A DNA stretch of 64,000 nt from Bordetella sp. BOR01 (lineage in GTDB: Bacteria > Pseudomonadota > Gammaproteobacteria > Burkholderiales > Burkholderiaceae_B): the NCBI RefSeq assembly GCF_019218885.1, contig NZ_JAHUWT010000002.1:62001-126000 (forward strand), given 5' to 3'. Of this stretch, positions 59,566 through 64,000 are shown in pieces (position 1 is the first letter of the stretch; each line of letters begins with the position of its first letter). The notes beneath the pieces are model-generated. The model was not told where the DNA came from. It searched no databases and saw only the letters and a program-made list of their open reading frames with translations. Position numbers and translations under genes: made by a program.

Positions 59566-60738
59566 ATGCCAATGACAGCAGTAGGGGGGCGTTCGCCGGC
59601 GCCGGACCCGGTGCCAAAGTCCGTTGTCTATGACGCGGCCGTCGTGGGCGCAGGCCTGGTGGGCTCGGCGCTTGCCTATGGCCTGCGCCGGTGCCTGGCC
59701 CGCGTGGCGGTGCTGGATGAAGGCGACGTTGCCTACCGGGCTTCGCGCGGCAACTTCGGCCTGGTCTGGGTACAGAGCAAGGGCATGGGTATGCCGCGCT
59801 ACGGCGTCTGGACCATGGCGTCGCAGCGGGTGTGGCCGGACCTGGCGGCACAACTGCTCGAAGAGACGGGCATCGATGTGCACCTGGAGCAGAACGGCGG
59901 ATTGCATGTGCTGCTGACCGACGAAGAGGTCGAGGCGCGTGTCGGGTTCATGACGAACCTGTTGGCGCAACCGGGTATGAGCGACTACGAATGGAAGCTG
60001 CTCGACCGCCGCGAAGTGGCCGATATGGTCCCGGGAATCGGCCCGGACGTGCGGGGCGCCAGCTGGACGCCGGTGGATGGCGTCGCCAATCCTCTCAAGC
60101 TGCTGCGCGCTTTTCATACTACGTTCCAGCGCAATGGCGTGGACTACCTGCCCCGTTGCCCGGCCCAGGCGATCAGGCGCCAGGCCGATGGCATATTCAT
60201 CGTCGACACGCCGCGCGGCCCCTTGCGGGCGCAGCGCCTGGTCCTGGCCGGCGGCTTGGGCAACAAGGCGCTGGGCGAGCAGATCGGCCTGGACATTCCG
60301 GTACGGCCCCAGCGTGGCCAGATCATCGTGCTGGAACGCACGCGCCGGGTACTGAATACGCCGATCAGCACACTGCGGCAAATGGACGAAGGCAGCTGGC
60401 TGATCGGCGACTCGCAGGAAGAGGCTGGATACGCCGACCGCGAGGTCAGCCTGCCCATACTCGGCACATTGGCAGACCGCGCCGTGCGCACGCTGCCGGC
60501 GCTGCGCGAGGTCAGCGTCGTGCGTACCTGGTCTGCGCTGCGGGTAATGTCCAGGGACGGGTTCCCTGTCTATGCGCAATCCGACACATGCCCAGGCGCG
60601 TTCGTGGCTACCTGCCACAGCGGCGTCACGCTGGCCGGCGCGCATGCGTTGATTCTGGCGCCCATGCTTGCCGACGGCGGCCTGGCCGGCGACCTGGCGC
60701 CCTTCTCCCTGCGGAGGTTTCATGTTCAAGAGGCTTGA
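59566..60738 (+). CDS. FAD-dependent amine/D-amino-acid dehydrogenase subunit, HcnC/LhpB-like
   Basis: A 390-residue DAO-superfamily flavoprotein. The N-terminal dinucleotide motif is AAVVGAGLVGSALAYGLRR near residue 22, followed by ASRGNFGLVW and the substrate-side GGLGNKALGEQIGLD. The C-terminus includes CHSGVTLAGAHALILAPML. With the next two genes it forms the three-part set seen in hydrogen cyanide synthase (HcnABC) and D-hydroxyproline dehydrogenase (LhpBEF). GGGAGAAG precedes the ATG. Its end overlaps the ferredoxin gene by 17 bases. Confidence 0.9.
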   Translation: MPMTAVGGRSPAPDPVPKSVVYDAAVVGAGLVGSALAYGLRRCLARVAVLDEGDVAYRASRGNFGLVWVQSKGMGMPRYGVWTMASQRVWPDLAAQLLEETGIDVHLEQNGGLHVLLTDEEVEARVGFMTNLLAQPGMSDYEWKLLDRREVADMVPGIGPDVRGASWTPVDGVANPLKLLRAFHTTFQRNGVDYLPRCPAQAIRRQADGIFIVDTPRGPLRAQRLVLAGGLGNKALGEQIGLDIPVRPQRGQIIVLERTRRVLNTPISTLRQMDEGSWLIGDSQEEAGYADREVSLPILGTLADRAVRTLPALREVSVVRTWSALRVMSRDGFPVYAQSDTCPGAFVATCHSGVTLAGAHALILAPMLADGGLAGDLAPFSLRRFHVQEA

Positions 60739-61030
60739 GGCAGTGCCTGGGCAATCGTCCTGCCCGGCGGTCCTTATCGATGTCAATGGCGTGGTGGTCC
60801 AGTGCCGGGCCGGCGACACGGTCGCGGCCGCGCTGCTCGCGAGCGGCCACGATGCGTGCCGCGACACCGCGGTCGGCGGGGTGCCGCGCGGCCCGTACTG
60901 CATGATGGGCATTTGCTACGACTGTCTGGTCATTATCGATGGACAGGCCAATCGCCAGGCCTGCATGACGCCGGTGCACGACGGCATGCGCGTGCAGCGG
61001 CAGCGGGGTGCGCGGGAGATATCCTCATGA
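60722..61030 (+). CDS. [2Fe-2S] ferredoxin-like subunit, HcnA/LhpF-like
   Basis: A 102-residue plant-type [2Fe-2S] protein. The ligands are C60, C65, C68 and C81 (GPYCMMGICYDC...ACM). This is the small subunit of HcnABC-type dehydrogenases and passes electrons between the two flavoprotein chains. The ATG at 60722 lies inside the preceding gene and its stop overlaps the next gene by 4 bases. Confidence 0.92.
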   Translation: MFKRLEAVPGQSSCPAVLIDVNGVVVQCRAGDTVAAALLASGHDACRDTAVGGVPRGPYCMMGICYDCLVIIDGQANRQACMTPVHDGMRVQRQRGAREISS

Positions 61031-62460
61031 CACGCCGCTGCGAACTGTTGGTCGTGGGCGCCGGGCCCGCCGGCATGGCCGCCGCTACGCAGGCCGCGCG
61101 CCTGGGCGTGGACACATTGCTGCTGGATGAGCAAGGGGCGCCGGGCGGGCAGATCTACCGCGCCATCACGACTACGCCGCTGGCCCCCGGCATCCTGGGG
61201 CCCGACTATTGGCACGGTGCCAGCCTGCTCGAGCCATTTCGCGACAGCGGGGCAGCTTATCTGGCGGGTGCCACGGTCTGGGCCGTGGCGCGCGCGTCCG
61301 GCGCCGAGCTGCAAGGCGATTTCGAGGTGGCCTATTCGGTCGGCGGCCAGGCCGCCGTGCTGCACGCGCGCCACATCCTGCTGGCTACCGGCGCCCAGGA
61401 GCGGCCGTTTCCCATTCCGGGCTGGACGCTCCCCGGCGTGGTCACCGCCGGGGCCGGGCAGATCCTGCTGAAGACGGTCGGGATGGTGCCGGGGGAACGT
61501 ACCGTGCTGGCGGGTTGCGGGCCCTTGCTGTACCTGGTGGCATGGCAGTACCTGAATGCGGGGGTCAAGGTCGACCGCTTGCTGGAGACGACGCCCGCGG
61601 GTCGCCTGGCGCGTGCCTTGCCGCATGCCCTGGGCTTCCTGCGCTCGCCCTACCTGGGCAAGGGGCTGAAGCTGATGCGCGCGGTGCGGGGTGGCGTGCC
61701 CATCGTGCGCGGCGTGCAGGACCTGCGCGCACAGGGGCAAGGCAGGCTGGAATCGGTGGGCTATCGTGCCGGCGGGCGCGCGTACGAGGTTCCGGCTGAG
61801 CACTTGATGCTGCACCAGGGCGTCGTGCCCAATGTGAATCTGTCGCGCGCCATCGGAGCCGAGCACGTGTGGAACCAGGCCATGGCGTGCTGGCAACCCC
61901 GCGTGGACGAATGGGGGGCCACGTCGGTGTCCGGCATCGGTATCGCAGGCGATGGCGCGGGTATTGCGGGGGCCATGGCGGCCGAGTACCGCGGGCGCCT
62001 GTCCGCCCTGCAGGCAGTTTGCATGCTGGGCCGCATCGATACCGCCCAGCGGGATCGCGATGCCCGGGCGCCGCGCCAGGCCTTGGCGCAGGCGGTGCGG
62101 GGCCGCGCCTTCTTCGATGCGCTGTACCTGCCGCCCGAGGCCTATCGTCGCCCCACGGGCGACACCATCGTATGCCGCTGCGAAGAGGTCACCGCCAGGC
62201 AGGTACGCGAAACGGTGGCGCTGGGTTGTTCAGGTCCGAACCAGATGAAGGCATTCCTGCGCTGCGGCATGGGGCCCTGCCAGGGCCGCCTGTGCGGGCT
62301 GACGGTCAGCGAGCTGATTGCCCAGGAGCGCGGCGTGCCCGCTGACGAGGTCGGCTATTACCGGCTGCGCTTTCCCACCAAGCCGCTGACCTTGGGCGAA
62401 CTGGCTTCGCTGCCCCAGACCGACGCGTCGCGCCAGGCGGTCGTACGGCTGAAGAAGTGA
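61027..62460 (+). CDS. FAD/NAD(P)-dependent oxidoreductase subunit with BFD-like cluster domain, HcnB/LhpE-like
   Basis: A 477-residue flavoprotein. The N-terminal motif LLVVGAGPAGMAAATQAA is the FAD-binding site, and a second nucleotide site lies around residue 160 (GERTVLAGCGPLLY). The C-terminal domain from about residue 378 has the BFD-like [2Fe-2S] pattern CRCEEVT...CGMGPCQGRLC. This completes the C-A-B ordered dehydrogenase. Electrons probably go to the respiratory chain. Confidence 0.92.
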   Translation: MTRRCELLVVGAGPAGMAAATQAARLGVDTLLLDEQGAPGGQIYRAITTTPLAPGILGPDYWHGASLLEPFRDSGAAYLAGATVWAVARASGAELQGDFEVAYSVGGQAAVLHARHILLATGAQERPFPIPGWTLPGVVTAGAGQILLKTVGMVPGERTVLAGCGPLLYLVAWQYLNAGVKVDRLLETTPAGRLARALPHALGFLRSPYLGKGLKLMRAVRGGVPIVRGVQDLRAQGQGRLESVGYRAGGRAYEVPAEHLMLHQGVVPNVNLSRAIGAEHVWNQAMACWQPRVDEWGATSVSGIGIAGDGAGIAGAMAAEYRGRLSALQAVCMLGRIDTAQRDRDARAPRQALAQAVRGRAFFDALYLPPEAYRRPTGDTIVCRCEEVTARQVRETVALGCSGPNQMKAFLRCGMGPCQGRLCGLTVSELIAQERGVPADEVGYYRLRFPTKPLTLGELASLPQTDASRQAVVRLKK

Positions 62461-62462
62461 CT

Positions 62463-62477
62463 ACCGGCATGGCCGGT
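62463..62477. terminator. Short hairpin between convergent operons
   Basis: ACCGGC-atg-GCCGGT forms a 6-bp stem in the 33-base gap between the dehydrogenase gene and the convergent aconitase-like small subunit. There is no T-run, so the call is weak. Confidence 0.35.
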
Positions 62478-62493
62478 GCGCGGGCCCGCCGGC

Positions 62494-63033
62494 TCAGTCC
62501 GGATAAGGCCGCGCCAGCTCGGGGTGTGCGCGCAGGTGGGCCGCGAGCGCCCCGCGCATCCCGCCGTTCTGCACCATCTGGCGGATCTCGGGCGGCATGC
62601 CGGCATAGTGGCGGCTATCCGCGGTGTCCAGCCGCGTGACCAGGCCGTTGGCGAAATCCACCTCGATGGGCATGCCATCCTGCAGGAAGCCGGAAATGCC
62701 CTCGCAGGCGGCCAGCACTGGCACCGCCTGCGCCACCACGCCCTGGAACGCGCGAATGGACATGGATTCGCAGAGTATCCCCAGGCCCAGCGCTTTCATG
62801 GCGATGATGCCGGCATTGTGTGCCTTGCCGCTCAGAAAATTGCGTCCGGCCACGATCAGGTCGCCCGGCTGGATCCGCCCGGCCAGGGTGGGATCCAGTT
62901 CGGCGAACAAACGTGGAATGAGTTCCTTGGGATCCGAGGTACGCGAAAGCACGATGTCGAATGCCATGACGGCGCCATCGTGCGGGACATCGTGGCCCAG
63001 CACATGGGCGGTGCCGCGCTGGATCCAGTTCAT
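62494..63033 (-). CDS. Aconitase-superfamily small (swivel) subunit lacking the SSRE motif
   Basis: A 179-residue LeuD/homoaconitase-type swivel-domain protein. RIQPGDLIVAGRNF leads to the catalytic loop, which is SGKAHN (residues 68-73) where LeuD proteins have GSSRE. The conserved serine and arginine that contact the substrate are thus absent. The following ALGLGILCESMSIRAF matches the family. Its start overlaps the stop of the large-subunit gene by 4 bases. Confidence 0.83.
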   Translation of the reverse strand: MNWIQRGTAHVLGHDVPHDGAVMAFDIVLSRTSDPKELIPRLFAELDPTLAGRIQPGDLIVAGRNFLSGKAHNAGIIAMKALGLGILCESMSIRAFQGVVAQAVPVLAACEGISGFLQDGMPIEVDFANGLVTRLDTADSRHYAGMPPEIRQMVQNGGMRGALAAHLRAHPELARPYPD

Positions 63034-64000
63034 GGCGACACCGTGTTGCGAAGCGCGGGCCGCAGGCTGCCGCGCGGGTCGACGATGCGGCCCGCGATGG
63101 CCGAGGCGGCAACGGTAAGCGGGCTGCCCAGGTAGCAGTGCGCGTCCTTGGCCCCCATGCGGCCGGCGCCATTGGTGGCGGCGGTGGATATGGATACCTC
63201 GTTCGGCCCCAGCGGCCCGCCGGCGCCGCCCGCACAGGGCCCGCAGCCCGGAGGCAGCATCACGGCGCCCGCATCGAGAAAGCGCTGCGCCAGTCCTTCG
63301 CGGGCCATCCGTTTGGCGGTCTCGATCGTGCCGGGCACCACGATGAAACGCACGCCCGGGGCAACGCGGCTTCCCGCCAGCAGCTCGGCAGCGGCCTGGA
63401 AGTCTTCGTACATGCCGGAACCGCAAGACCCCAGGTAGGCATGGTCGATGCGCACGTCCGCCGTATCGGCGACCGGGACCGCGCGGTCGGGCGAGCCGGG
63501 CAGCGCCACCTGCGGCGCAAGCTGCGACAGATCCAGCGTGAGCGTGGCTTCATAGCAGGCGTCCGGGTCGCTGTAGAGCCAGGTATCGTCGGAGGGTGCG
63601 CCGGTGGGCGACAAGGGGGGAAACAGGATGTTGAGCACGCCGATCTCTGTCAGGGTGTTGCACAGCGCCACGCGGCCCGCCAGGCTCAGGCGCTCGCAGA
63701 ACGGGCCGCCGAACTCCACGACCCGGTAGTCGAAGTCGGCACCCAACTGGCCAGCGGACAGCTGGCCTGCCAGCCAGAAGCCCACGTCGCGCGGATGCAC
63801 GCCGCCGGAGGGCTCGCCGTGCAGCAGGATGCGCAAGGTATGAGGGACCACGGTCCAGGTCGTGCCGGTCGCCAGTACCGACACGACCGAAGGGCCGGCG
63901 CGCATGGCGAAGGCGCCGATGGCGCCGAAGTTCGTGCAGTGCATGTCATAGGCGAACAGGAACATGCCCGGCCGGACCAATCCGGTTTCCATGGGAAAAA
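63030..64000 (-). CDS. Aconitase/isopropylmalate dehydratase-family large subunit, N-terminus outside window
   Basis: The frame is open from base 64000 to the stop at 63030, giving about 320 C-terminal residues; a full LeuC-like subunit has 400 or more, so the N-terminus is cut by the window edge. Iron-sulfur ligands are visible in LGSCGSGMYEDFQAAAELL and PPGCGPCAGGAGG. A typical ENEVSISTAATN-type stretch appears as LGPNEVSISTAATN. It is the partner of the small subunit and probably dehydrates/hydrates a hydroxy-acid. The substrate cannot be told. Confidence 0.85.
   Translation of the reverse strand, partial: FPMETGLVRPGMFLFAYDMHCTNFGAIGAFAMRAGPSVVSVLATGTTWTVVPHTLRILLHGEPSGGVHPRDVGFWLAGQLSAGQLGADFDYRVVEFGGPFCERLSLAGRVALCNTLTEIGVLNILFPPLSPTGAPSDDTWLYSDPDACYEATLTLDLSQLAPQVALPGSPDRAVPVADTADVRIDHAYLGSCGSGMYEDFQAAAELLAGSRVAPGVRFIVVPGTIETAKRMAREGLAQRFLDAGAVMLPPGCGPCAGGAGGPLGPNEVSISTAATNGAGRMGAKDAHCYLGSPLTVAASAIAGRIVDPRGSLRPALRNTVSP

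Noticed and set aside
58441-60912. An 823-codon antisense frame across the dipeptidase-like and HcnC-like genes.
   Set aside because: It spans two well-supported genes and their ribosome sites, and its translation matches no family.
60722-62460. Hydrogen cyanide synthase as the firm identity of the three-part dehydrogenase.
   Set aside because: Gene order and context (importer, dipeptidase-like gene) fit amino-acid derivative oxidation at least as well, and the HcnABC family is broader than cyanide synthesis.
1-64000. CRISPR arrays, tRNA, rRNA genes or a replication origin.
   Set aside because: I saw no regularly spaced repeats, no clover-leaf-like or rRNA-like sequence and no origin-type iterons. 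The short palindromes reported are too few and too widely spaced for a CRISPR.

Overview
The window is high-GC DNA from a betaproteobacterium, most likely Bordetella, Achromobacter or a close Alcaligenaceae relative. The reasons are three orphan Bug/TctC solute receptors, a pertactin-like autotransporter, several LysR-gated catabolic clusters and the gene content of the formate dehydrogenase locus. The genus is an inference from gene content; no rRNA or tRNA is present. Almost all of the DNA is coding, in tight operons with many 4-bp ATGA overlaps.

Region 1 (1-4.6 kb): a LysR regulator cut by the left edge and a Bug receptor on the minus strand, divergent from a thiamine-diphosphate enzyme and a short-chain dehydrogenase. 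Region 2 (4.6-22.4 kb): a nearly self-sufficient formate dehydrogenase factory. mobB-moeA-mobA (minus) make the bis-MGD cofactor. Divergently, apbC, DUF3305, DUF3306, a multi-cluster ferredoxin, a TorD-type chaperone, a small TAT peptide, the alpha/beta/gamma subunits (Cys in place of Sec), two small exported proteins and fdhD form one long run. It ends against a ModE/PBP-like regulator that is divergent from a TupBCA tungstate importer, with an 18-bp inverted repeat between them.

Region 3 (22.4-30.7 kb): a CopD-like membrane protein, a small ORF, then an AT-rich accessory island. The island holds a 1395-residue autotransporter, an orphan winged-helix regulator with a degenerate receiver domain, a small unrecognised protein and an XRE regulator. 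The intergenic spans of this island carry a repeated palindrome, AACACA-NN-TGTGTT (three perfect copies, one near-perfect, one weak), seen nowhere else in the window. This is the best candidate for an undescribed regulatory circuit. A possible IS3-type remnant lies at its right edge.

Region 4 (30.7-34.9 kb): a META/DUF4377 lipoprotein, DNA repair pair tag-ogt, a PEP mutase/isocitrate lyase-type enzyme, and a tandem PPOX flavoprotein preceded by a Fur-box-like repeat. Region 5 (35.2-41.9 kb): an amidohydrolase, an SsuABC-like importer with two permeases, and an NtaA-type flavin monooxygenase, read as one uptake and oxidation operon. Region 6 (41.9-52.8 kb): a LysR regulator divergent from a Bug receptor, HMG-CoA-lyase-type enzyme, two hotdog dehydratases, an acyl-CoA ligase, a VAO-type flavoenzyme, a metallo-beta-lactamase-fold hydrolase, a second Bug receptor and two single-cysteine Asp/Glu-racemase-fold proteins. 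Region 7 (52.9-62.5 kb): a DUF333 lipoprotein, a LysR regulator, a Pot-like ABC importer, an M19 dipeptidase-like protein with altered metal ligands, and an HcnABC/LhpBEF-like three-part amine dehydrogenase. Region 8 (62.5-64 kb, minus): a split aconitase-superfamily enzyme whose large subunit runs off the right edge.
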